Origin: JBHHYR01 sp046757585 | Lineage (GTDB): Bacteria; Desulfobacterota; Binatia; HRBIN30 | Length of the DNA stretch: 13,134 nucleotides | Assembly (NCBI GenBank): GCA_046757585.1 | Contig: JBHHYR010000107.1 | Location: 1 to 13,134, forward strand | Direction of reading: 5' to 3' | In this document: positions 7,367 to 13,134 of the stretch, piece after piece | How positions within the stretch are numbered: the first letter of the stretch is position 1 | How the letters are laid out: every line of letters begins with the position of its first letter | Program-made: the position numbers and the translations under genes | The notes under the pieces: generated by a model | The model's input: only the letters and a program-made list of their open reading frames with translations | Database searches by the model: none | Told to the model about the DNA's origin: nothing

Positions 7367-8629
7367 ATGTCAGAGGACCGGACGCGAGAAGCAACGTGGC
7401 TGAGTCGGCGCGCGGTGCTCCGCGGTGTGTGGCTGGGAGCGGCTACCGGAGGCCTCGCGGTCGCCAGCGGGTGCAAGTACGGCACGCAGCTCTTTCTGCT
7501 CGGCAAGGTACCAAAGGCTACGTCGCCGAATCCGGCGTGGGCTGCATCGCGTGTGCGCCGCTACCGCCCACTGGGGCGCACGGGGTTCCAGATGTCGGAC
7601 ATCTCATTCGGCTGCGCGGGTCTCAGTGATCCGGGTGTCGTCCGCCGCGGCGTGGAACGAGGGATCACCTATTTCGACACATCGCCGGATTACTCGCGTA
7701 CGGGATCGGAACGGGCGCTGGGGCAAGGCATCAAAGGCACGCCGCGCGACCAGTTGTTCCTCGTCTCGAAGTTTTGCACCCCCGATGGGCATCTGGCGAG
7801 CGATGCGCCGGTGTCGACCGTGATCCGCGCCGTGGAAGGCAGCTTGCGGCGTCTCGGCACCGATTACCTCGATCTGGTGCATATTCACGCCGTCAACTCA
7901 ATCCATCGCCTCATGGCACCCAACATTCACGAAGCCTTTGACCGGCTCAAGCAAGCGGGAAAAGTACGCTTCCTGGGCGTATCGAGTCACACCCCAGACC
8001 TGGAGACGGTGATGCGGCACGCTATCGACAGCGGCCGGTTCGACGTCATCATGGTAGCGTACAACTTCAGGAACTGGCCAGACCTCACGCACATCTTCGC
8101 GCGTGCACACGCGCGGGGCGTCGGCGTCGTCGCCATGAAGACACTCAAAGGCGCGAAGCACACGCAGCTCGCTGACTTCACGCCGTCCGAGCGGGAATCG
8201 TTCGCACAGGCGGCTTTCAGATGGGTGCTCACCAACCCCGACGTGAGCGGCCTTGTCGTGTCGATGAGCAGTTACGCCCAGATTGACGAGTACCTCTACG
8301 CCTCCGGCCAAGCGGTCAGCGGCAACGACGTCGCGCTGCTGGAGAAGTACGAGCGTCTCATCGCACACGACTACTGCCGGCCCGGCTGCGGCGCCTGCCT
8401 GCCTGCCTGTCCGTACGGCGTACCGGTTGACGACATCATGCGCTACGCGATGTACGCCGAGAACTACGGCCGGGAGAAGGAAGCGATGCGCCTGTACGCG
8501 CACGAGGAGCCGGCTCGCCGGGCCAACCGCTGCCTGGAATGCGCCGCGCCTTGCGAACACGCATGCGCTTTCCAGCTGCCGATCCGCGACAAGATGCTGC
8601 GAGCCGATCAGCAGCTGCGCTGGAGTTAG
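7367..8629 (+). CDS. Tat-signal aldo/keto reductase with C-terminal double 4Fe-4S domain
   Basis: 420 residues from ATG 7367, which has GGGAGG 7 nt upstream. The open frame extends further upstream but without a comparable start. The N-terminus holds a twin-arginine signal, LSRRAVLR (Arg14-Arg15), a hydrophobic stretch and Cys36 after ASG, so it may be exported folded and perhaps lipid-anchored. The aldo/keto reductase barrel (about 64-325) shows the catalytic tetrad as Asp104 and Tyr109 (FDTSPDY), Lys135 (VSKF) and His174 (VHIHAV), plus RRLGTDYLDL. The C-terminus has eight Cys in two sets: CX3CX2CX3C (337-348) and CX2CX3CX3C (389-400), consistent with two 4Fe-4S clusters. NAD(P)H use in the periplasm is uncertain, so electrons may instead pass through the clusters. 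The physiological substrate is unknown. A membrane protein gene starts 2 nt after the stop. Confidence 0.92.
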   Translation: MSEDRTREATWLSRRAVLRGVWLGAATGGLAVASGCKYGTQLFLLGKVPKATSPNPAWAASRVRRYRPLGRTGFQMSDISFGCAGLSDPGVVRRGVERGITYFDTSPDYSRTGSERALGQGIKGTPRDQLFLVSKFCTPDGHLASDAPVSTVIRAVEGSLRRLGTDYLDLVHIHAVNSIHRLMAPNIHEAFDRLKQAGKVRFLGVSSHTPDLETVMRHAIDSGRFDVIMVAYNFRNWPDLTHIFARAHARGVGVVAMKTLKGAKHTQLADFTPSERESFAQAAFRWVLTNPDVSGLVVSMSSYAQIDEYLYASGQAVSGNDVALLEKYERLIAHDYCRPGCGACLPACPYGVPVDDIMRYAMYAENYGREKEAMRLYAHEEPARRANRCLECAAPCEHACAFQLPIRDKMLRADQQLRWS

Positions 8630-8631
8630 CT

Positions 8632-9027
8632 GTGCGGTCTTCGGTTACCGGCATTGCCCTCACCGTAGCGGTCCTCGTGCTGGGCGTTGTGCTCGCGGCG
8701 TTGCTGTCGGGCACGGCGGCCCGGGCAAGCCTGCCGCAGCAGGTGGCCGAACGCGGTCCGGCAACTCTGATCGTCGGCACCCTGTTTACGCTGGCAGCAC
8801 CTCCCAGCCTGCTGATCGGCGCGGCGCGGGGACGGCCAGTTCGACTGCATGTCTGCCGCTTGGAGCACGGCGTCGAAATGATCGTGGCCGGGGCCGTGCT
8901 GCTCCCGGCCGGATTGGTCCTGGCGCCGTTCTATCCGAGCGCGCTGCCCGGCACCTGGCTGGACGGGATCGTCGACGCCTTTCAGGAAGACTACTGCAGC
9001 CGGCCGCTGGCATCGCTGTTGCCATAA
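8632..9027 (+). CDS. Small three-helix membrane protein coupled to the Fe-S aldo/keto reductase
   Basis: 131 residues, starting at GTG 8632, two bases after the reductase stop codon. GGAG (8622-8625) inside the end of the reductase gene sits 6 nt before the GTG, so translation is probably coupled. Hydrophobic segments lie at about residues 5-26, 44-64 and 81-101. A short basic stretch (ARGRPVRLHVCR) falls between helices 2 and 3, and an acidic tail follows (DAFQEDYC). No family is recognised and no heme or quinone motif is evident. Placement suggests a membrane partner or anchor for the exported reductase (inference). The same frame stays open upstream to 8539, but that part overlaps the reductase and has no better start. 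Confidence 0.7.
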   Translation: MRSSVTGIALTVAVLVLGVVLAALLSGTAARASLPQQVAERGPATLIVGTLFTLAAPPSLLIGAARGRPVRLHVCRLEHGVEMIVAGAVLLPAGLVLAPFYPSALPGTWLDGIVDAFQEDYCSRPLASLLP

Positions 9028-9158
9028 GGAAACGGGGCTGGCGCACGCATCTACCTGCCGCACAAGTCATCCCATCTCCCGTTCCCAGCAGTACCCAGCG
9101 GTGCACGGAGGGCGGCCGCATATCCGACAGCACCGTTTTCTGCTAGGGAGCGAAGCCC

Positions 9159-10049
9159 ATGCGTCTCGAAGAGTGGCAGCGCGGAGGGAAAACCTTCGAT
9201 CACAACGGCCACCCGATTTTCTACCGCGACGAGGGCGACGGGCCGGTGCTCGTCTGTATCCATGGGTTTCCCACGGCGTCGTGGGATTGGCACAAGCTCT
9301 GGCCCGATCTGACGCAGCGGTTTCGGGTCATTGCTATCGACATGATTGGTTTCGGTTTTTCCGCCAAGCCCCGGCCCTACGCGTATTCCATCCACGATCA
9401 GGCCACAATCCACGATAATCTCCTGCATCAGCTGGAGGTCGACTTCGTTCATATCCTGGCTCACAACTACGGTGATACGGTCGCGCAAGCGCTCCTTGCT
9501 CGTTACGAAGAACGGCGGCGAACGAGCGCCGCAAGTATCAAGATCGAGTCGCTCTGCCTTTTGAACGGCGGCCTCTTCCCCGAAGCCCACCGTCCCCGGC
9601 TGGTGCAGAAGCTCCTGCTCTCACCGGTAGGCCCCGCGGTATCCCGCCTATTTTCATCACGGCGCTTCCGCCGAAGCCTGGCAGCGGTCTTTGGGCCAGG
9701 CACGCAGCCCTCGGACGAAGAGCTCAAGGACTTCTGGTCCCTGGTAACCTTCAACGACGGCCTGACGGTCACGCACAAGCTGATCCGCTACATCAAGGAG
9801 CGGCGCCGGTATCGCGCACGGTGGGTGGGTGCGTTGCAGAGCACGCATGTCCCCGTGCGGCTGATCAGCGGCACCGCCGACCCGGTGTCGGGCGTTCGCA
9901 TGGCTGCCCGCTACCGGCAGCTGATCCCGAAACCTGACGTCGTCCTGCTGGAAGGTATTGGTCACTACCCGCAGCTAGAAGATCCCGCGAGCGTGTTGCG
10001 GGCTTACCTGGAGTTTGTCGAGCCTCTGCTCCCGCGTAGTCACGAGTAG
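9159..10049 (+). CDS. MEST/PEG1-like alpha/beta hydrolase with Asn at the nucleophile position
   Basis: 296 residues with an alpha/beta-hydrolase fold. The oxyanion-hole HGFPT is at 35-39, followed by SWDWHKLW, FGFSAKPRPYAYSI, the nucleophile elbow AHNYGD (101-106), the acid in GTADP (Asp241) and the His in GIGHYPQLEDP (His269). Across the cap domain, LNGGLFPE, HRPRLVQKLL, VFGPGTQPS and RRYRARWVGAL closely follow the vertebrate MEST (mesoderm-specific transcript) family, a branch near haloalkane dehalogenases and epoxide hydrolases. Those proteins have HDYGD at the elbow with a nucleophilic Asp. Here codon AAC at 9465-9467 gives Asn103. The protein may be inactive, self-activating by deamidation, or altered in chemistry. 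The start ATG has AGGGAG upstream. The MATE transporter gene follows 28 bp later, probably in one operon. Confidence 0.92.
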   Translation: MRLEEWQRGGKTFDHNGHPIFYRDEGDGPVLVCIHGFPTASWDWHKLWPDLTQRFRVIAIDMIGFGFSAKPRPYAYSIHDQATIHDNLLHQLEVDFVHILAHNYGDTVAQALLARYEERRRTSAASIKIESLCLLNGGLFPEAHRPRLVQKLLLSPVGPAVSRLFSSRRFRRSLAAVFGPGTQPSDEELKDFWSLVTFNDGLTVTHKLIRYIKERRRYRARWVGALQSTHVPVRLISGTADPVSGVRMAARYRQLIPKPDVVLLEGIGHYPQLEDPASVLRAYLEFVEPLLPRSHE

Positions 10050-10077
10050 CAGGTTCGTGGGGGGAGAGCGCCGAGCC

Positions 10078-11511
10078 ATGCCGGCAAAAAGCGGCAAAGT
10101 CACCACGGCGGCGCTGCGGGCCTCTCGCCCGCAAGCGCGTGCCGTCGCTTCGGCACGCGCTGGTACGCGCGTAGATCCCGAAGGGCTCCTAGCCATGGCG
10201 CCGCTGCGGGCGATTGTGCGGTTGGCAACACCGACCATGGTGGTCATGTGCGTTGCCGCGACCTCGAACGTCTTGTTCACATACTACGTGAGTCGGCTCG
10301 GCGCCGAGGCCATTGCAGCCGTATCATTGGTATTTCCGATCTCGTTGCTGGCAATCGCGGCAATGGCCGGAGGGGTCGGTGCTGGCGCCGCGTCGGCCGT
10401 GGCACGGGCCCTCGGCGCGCAGCGCCGCCGCGACGCGGCAGCCGTCGCCGAGCATGCGCTGGTCCTGAGCGTGGGGATCGGCCTGGCATTCGCGCTCGGT
10501 ATTCTCGCCGGCGCCCCCGCTCTGTTCCGCCTGATGGGGGCACATGGCGCCGTTTTGCACCTGGCAGTCGGGTTCGCCCGCGTCCTGTTCGGCGGTGCCG
10601 CTATCACATTCGTCGGCGGCATGTTCGACAGCGTCATGCGCGGCGAGGGGAACGTACGGGTGCCGGCGATCTGGGCGAGCACGTCGCTGGTGCTGCAGAT
10701 CGCGCTCATCCCACTCTTCATGTTCGTTGCGGGTTGGGGTCTCGTCGGCGCGGCCCTCGCCGTGCTGGCAAGCCAGCTGCTCGCAACTCTCGCACGCGCA
10801 CGTTACGTGTTGGGTGGCCGCGGTGTGGTACAGCCTTCCTTCTGGCCGCGGGCTTTTGGGTTCACGCCCCTGGTAGAGATACTCCGCGTGGGAGTTCCCG
10901 CGTCGCTCTCCACGATGGTTAACAACGTAGGCATGATGGTTCTCACCGGCGTGCTGGCACATCTGGGGGAGGCGCATCTTGCCGCCTATGGCCTGGGCGT
11001 ACGGCTGGATTTTCTCCTCTTATCGTTCGCCTACGGTTTCGGCGCGGCGGTGCTGACCTTGGTGGGACTCGCCACCGGCGCCCACCGGACAGATCGCACG
11101 GTAGCCTACGTCAAGGGCGCAGGCGTCATGATGGTGACGCTGCTCGCCGTGCCGGGATTGCTCCTCTGGTGGCAGCCGGCGCTGTGGTTCGGTATCTTCA
11201 CCGACGATGCCGGCATCCGCGCCGTAGGGGCCCACTACTTTCGCTTCATCGGGCCGTCATATCCCTTCATCGGGATTTCGATGGTCATGGGGTTTGCCTT
11301 GCAGGGTCTTGGCCGAGCCACGGCACCGCTGATGTGGATGGCCGTGCGCGTGGTGGGTGTGCTGAGTGCGGCGCTTATCTGTACCCAGTGGCTGGGTCTG
11401 GCCGACCGAGCCGTCTTCGTGGCCATCGCGGCAGGCAACGTGTTGTCAGCGGGAGTGATGTTCCTGCTCTTCCGGCGCGCCCACCGGGCAATGCGCCGGA
11501 CAGCCGTGTAA
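10078..11511 (+). CDS. MATE-family multidrug/metabolite efflux transporter
   Basis: 477 residues from ATG 10078. It has about 12 hydrophobic helices in two homologous halves. Typical MATE phrases are IVRLATPTMVV in helix 1, SRLGAEAIAAVSLVFP, MFDSVMRGEGNVRVP, then in the second half VGVPASLSTMVNNVG, LAAYGLGVRLDFLLL and MGFALQGLGRATAPL. These transporters export drugs or metabolites using a Na+ or H+ gradient. The N-terminal ~40 residues are basic and longer than usual for the family. ATG 10195 (MAPLRAIV) would give a more typical 438-residue protein but has a weaker ribosome binding site. A GGGGGAGAG stretch precedes 10078. Close spacing behind the hydrolase suggests co-transcription. Substrate unknown. 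Confidence 0.93.
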   Translation: MPAKSGKVTTAALRASRPQARAVASARAGTRVDPEGLLAMAPLRAIVRLATPTMVVMCVAATSNVLFTYYVSRLGAEAIAAVSLVFPISLLAIAAMAGGVGAGAASAVARALGAQRRRDAAAVAEHALVLSVGIGLAFALGILAGAPALFRLMGAHGAVLHLAVGFARVLFGGAAITFVGGMFDSVMRGEGNVRVPAIWASTSLVLQIALIPLFMFVAGWGLVGAALAVLASQLLATLARARYVLGGRGVVQPSFWPRAFGFTPLVEILRVGVPASLSTMVNNVGMMVLTGVLAHLGEAHLAAYGLGVRLDFLLLSFAYGFGAAVLTLVGLATGAHRTDRTVAYVKGAGVMMVTLLAVPGLLLWWQPALWFGIFTDDAGIRAVGAHYFRFIGPSYPFIGISMVMGFALQGLGRATAPLMWMAVRVVGVLSAALICTQWLGLADRAVFVAIAAGNVLSAGVMFLLFRRAHRAMRRTAV

Positions 11512-11860
11512 TCCGGAAGCGGGACCGTGGGGCATGGGCGGGCGCCTCCGGAGGACCACGTTGTGCCGCCCGCTGCCGGCGGCAGGGGCGCCTGTAGCCC
11601 AGGGAAAGTGAAAAAAGGCGAGAGATTTTGGGCAGATCCGCTCGTGCTACGCCAGTCGAAGGTCGCAGGCGGAATCGGTCGACCGGCTATTCGGCGCCAC
11701 AGCTCGGTCGCGAAACTGGGCTGCAGCGCATACTCCCCATCCACCTCATGGGCAACTCGGACGCATTCATAGTTGGAATTCTACGCGCCCTCACACAACA
11801 GATTTTTTCAATACCAAAGCCTCTGCCCGCGCGATACAAAGAGAACTAGGGGTGATCCTG
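11512..11860. other. Intergenic region with GC-rich inverted repeats, no gene recognised
   Basis: The left part holds a 10-bp palindrome CCTCCGGAGG (11545-11554) and a strong hairpin (11567-11590). The right part is less GC-rich, with TTTTTT at 11803-11808 and no hairpin in front of it. Short frames here have no start signals or recognisable protein. Promoter elements for the small exported protein at 11861 are not clear. Confidence 0.5.
11567..11590. terminator. Stable hairpin downstream of the MATE gene, possible 3' end
   Basis: CGCCC-g-CTGCC, loop GGC, GGCAG-GGGCG gives a 10-bp stem with one bulged G, 55 nt after the MATE stop. There is no T tract after it, so it is not a classical intrinsic terminator. 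It may stabilise the mRNA end. Confidence 0.3.
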
Positions 11861-12175
11861 GTGACGGCAGCAACGAGATACGGCATGCTTCTTGGCATCG
11901 GTCTCGCGTTCTGCTGCGCCTCGGCGGGCTGGGCCCAGACCCTCGAGCAGGCCCGACTGGGACGGTACGACATGTTCGCGCGCTCCAGTAACGAGAGCGG
12001 GTTCACGCTGCGTATCTTGCTGCAAAGGAACATTTGGGCGCTCGCTAAGCATCCCCTCTCGCCTGAGGTCCTCAACGGCGTAGGGGCCGACGTGCGTCGC
12101 CCTCCTCGGCGAGGACCGGAATTCGAGTTCCTCACCCCGGGCGACGTCGGCGCCACCTTTCATTTCCGCTGGTAG
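11861..12175 (+). CDS. Small exported protein of unknown function
   Basis: 104 residues starting at GTG 11861, which has AGGGG 8 nt upstream. A GTG three codons earlier (11852) is in frame but has a poorer ribosome binding site. Residues 1-25 form a good Sec signal peptide (MTAATRYG, a hydrophobic core MLLGIGLAFCCASA, then GWA before Gln26). The mature part is ~79 residues with no recognised family. It includes LEQARLGRYDMFAR, a hydrophobic patch (FTLRILLQRNIWAL) and a C-terminus of alternating aromatics (GATFHFRW). A terminal aromatic of this kind is seen in outer-membrane beta-strand proteins, but the protein is too short for a normal barrel. It may be periplasmic or the remnant of a longer protein. 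Confidence 0.6.
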   Translation: MTAATRYGMLLGIGLAFCCASAGWAQTLEQARLGRYDMFARSSNESGFTLRILLQRNIWALAKHPLSPEVLNGVGADVRRPPRRGPEFEFLTPGDVGATFHFRW

Positions 12176-12225
12176 CCGAACCGTCATCGATTTCGTTGCG
12201 CAAACGCGCTACCTGCGGTTGGAAT

Positions 12226-12238
12226 AATGTGGCACATT
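12226..12238. promoter_or_regulatory. Inverted repeat AATGTGGCACATT upstream of the crotonase gene, candidate operator
   Basis: Six-base arms AATGTG and CACATT surround a single G. It overlaps a -10-like AATAAT (12223-12228) and ends 43 nt before the crotonase start. No matching -35 is clear. The binding protein is unknown. Confidence 0.3.
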
Positions 12239-12281
12239 GTACCGCGTGCCTGCGAAACGTCCAGCAGGCTGGAGGTGAACC

Positions 12282-12983
12282 GTGGCAGCAGACACAGTCC
12301 GCTACGAGCTACGCGACAGCGTGGCCGTGATTACGATGGACGACGGCAAAGCCAACGCGCTGTCGCCTGGGGTCATCACGGCGCTGGGCCAATGCTTGGA
12401 TCGGAGCACACGCGAGGCGCAGGCAGTGCTGCTTGCCGGCCGCGACCGGCGTCTGTCAGGGGGCTTCGATCTGACCGTGATGACCAGCGGCCCAGAGGCG
12501 GCCCGGCAGTTGGTGACCGCGGGGGCAGAGCTAATGTTGAAACTGTATACCTTTCCGCGGCCGGTTGTCGTCGCATGCACCGGTCACGCCCTGGCGGCGG
12601 GCGCAATCCTGCTGCTGGTCGCCGACATGCGCCTTGGGGCGAGAGGTGACTTCAAGATCGGGCTCAACGAGGTGGCCATCCAGCTCACGTTGCCAGTGTT
12701 TGCAATGGAGTTGGCACGTGCGCGGCTCTCGAAGCGGCACTTCACCATGGCAACGACGCAGGCGCGCATTTACGACCCGGAGACGGCGAAAGACGCAGGC
12801 TATCTCGACGCAACCGTGGAACCGGCAGCGCTGCTCGGAGCGGCTTTCGACCACGCTCGCCGGCTCGCCGCCTTACCGGATTCCACGTTCCGCAACACGA
12901 AAGAGCGTGAACGCGCAGCAACCGTCAAGCTCATCCGTGACACGTTGGCCGCGGATATGGCCGCCCTGACAAGTTTGCCGTGA
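12282..12983 (+). CDS. Crotonase/enoyl-CoA hydratase-isomerase family protein
   Basis: 233 residues from GTG 12282, with GGAGGTGA ending 3 nt before the start. Crotonase-fold features are MDDGKANALSPGV near the N-terminus, the CoA/oxyanion-hole segment RLSGGFDL (57-64), and the second oxyanion segment GHALAAGAILLLVAD (101-115). FKIGLNEVAIQLTLP (124-138) follows. Aligned with rat hydratase, the Glu144 position is Ile109, while the Glu164 position is kept as Glu130 in GLNE. One catalytic Glu in an IGLNE context matches the pattern of Delta3,Delta2-enoyl-CoA isomerases better than hydratases. It probably acts on acyl-CoA in the cytoplasm, in beta-oxidation of unsaturated or branched chains. It is somewhat short for the family (usually about 255-265). 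The exact substrate is uncertain. Confidence 0.9.
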   Translation: MAADTVRYELRDSVAVITMDDGKANALSPGVITALGQCLDRSTREAQAVLLAGRDRRLSGGFDLTVMTSGPEAARQLVTAGAELMLKLYTFPRPVVVACTGHALAAGAILLLVADMRLGARGDFKIGLNEVAIQLTLPVFAMELARARLSKRHFTMATTQARIYDPETAKDAGYLDATVEPAALLGAAFDHARRLAALPDSTFRNTKERERAATVKLIRDTLAADMAALTSLP

Positions 12984-12989
12984 GGCTCC

Positions 12990-13043
12990 AGCCTGCATTT
13001 CTCACCAGGTTTCGTAGTAGAAGGCTGGTGAGAAACCCAGGCT
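12990..13043. repeat. Long two-part inverted repeat between convergent gene ends
   Basis: The inner arms TTTCTCACCAG (12998-13008) and CTGGTGAGAAA (13025-13035) are perfectly complementary around a 16-nt loop. The outer arms AGCCTG (12990-12995) and CAGGCT (13038-13043) add six more pairs after a 2-nt internal mismatch. It starts 7 nt after the crotonase stop. There is no T tract on either strand. It could be a bidirectional terminator-like structure or one copy of a dispersed palindromic element. Confidence 0.75.
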
Positions 13044-13079
13044 AGGGTCGGCAGCGACAGCGCCGCCACGGTAGATCCC

Positions 13080-13134
13080 CTAAGCGTTGGGCGGACCTGT
13101 CGGAACGTCCTTGAAGGGGAGGTTCTTATCGACC
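13080..13134 (-). CDS. Possible 3' end of a gene entering from the right edge
   Basis: On the minus strand one frame is open from the right edge and reads VDKNLPFKDVPTGPPNA before a TAG at 13082-13080. Composition looks protein-like (NLPFKDVPTGPP) and the position just beyond the long hairpin suits a convergent gene end. Only 17 codons are visible, so this is a guess and no family can be named. Confidence 0.3.
   Translation of the reverse strand, partial: VDKNLPFKDVPTGPPNA

Noticed and set aside
8283..9146. 287-codon plus-strand open frame overlapping the reductase
   Set aside because: Its composition is Arg/Ser/Thr/Pro-rich, typical of an out-of-frame read of the reductase and membrane-protein genes.
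10324..10977. 217-codon open frame on the minus strand
   Set aside because: Opposite the clear MATE gene and without family features.
11803..11808. T-run as an intrinsic terminator of the MATE gene
   Set aside because: No hairpin directly precedes it, and it is almost 300 bp beyond the stop codon.
12230..12245. Sigma54 promoter (TGGCAC)
   Set aside because: The GC expected ten bases after the GG is not at the right spacing.
1..13134. CRISPR array, tRNA, rRNA, insertion sequence, toxin-antitoxin or phage-defence genes
   Set aside because: No spaced repeats, no RNA-gene-like stretches, no transposase, nuclease or toxin motifs were found on either strand.

Overview
The window is GC-rich and gene-dense. 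It looks like chromosomal DNA of a Gram-negative bacterium: it has an OmpA-type peptidoglycan-anchored outer-membrane protein, a Tat-exported redox protein, and the C-terminal part of a PknK/tripartite-ATPase type Ser/Thr kinase regulator. That kinase type, GC-rich codon use and a set of lipid/isoprenoid-type enzymes together would fit Myxococcota, Deltaproteobacteria or a related lineage such as Binatota. The taxonomic placement is inference. There are no rRNA or tRNA genes, CRISPR arrays, transposases or phage genes.

Layout, left to right. (1) 3-1274 (+): 3' part of a large kinase/ATPase regulator, overlapping by 35 bp at its 3' end with the next, convergent gene. (2) 1240-3012 (-) and 3148-4200 (+): a divergent pair, an FAD amine-oxidase/phytoene-desaturase type oxidoreductase and an AttH/CrtC-type lipocalin-like protein. 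They share a 135-bp control region with a perfect 12-bp palindrome that overlaps the -35 of a minus-strand promoter candidate. (3) 4459-5445 (+): OmpA-family protein with a Pro/Ala linker. (4) 5646-7115 (-): an NRAMP-fold transporter lacking both family metal-binding motifs. It is divergent from (5) 7367-8629 (+), a Tat-signal aldo/keto reductase with a C-terminal domain for two 4Fe-4S clusters, followed 2 nt later by a three-helix membrane protein (8632-9027). (6) 9159-10049 and 10078-11511 (+): a MEST/PEG1-like alpha/beta hydrolase with Asn at the nucleophile position, then a MATE-family efflux transporter 28 bp downstream. (7) A roughly 350-bp gap with GC-rich hairpins. (8) 11861-12175 (+): a small exported protein of unknown function. 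(9) 12282-12983 (+): a crotonase-fold enzyme with an enoyl-CoA-isomerase-like active site. (10) A long two-part hairpin, then what may be the 3' end of a minus-strand gene leaving the right edge.

The genes do not form one obvious pathway. Small units are likely: the divergent FAD enzyme/lipocalin-like pair, the coupled Tat reductase and membrane protein, and the hydrolase-MATE pair. I see no complete undescribed system. The strongest leads are the motif-less NRAMP relative, the Asn-nucleophile MEST-like hydrolase, and the exported Fe-S aldo/keto reductase with its coupled membrane partner.
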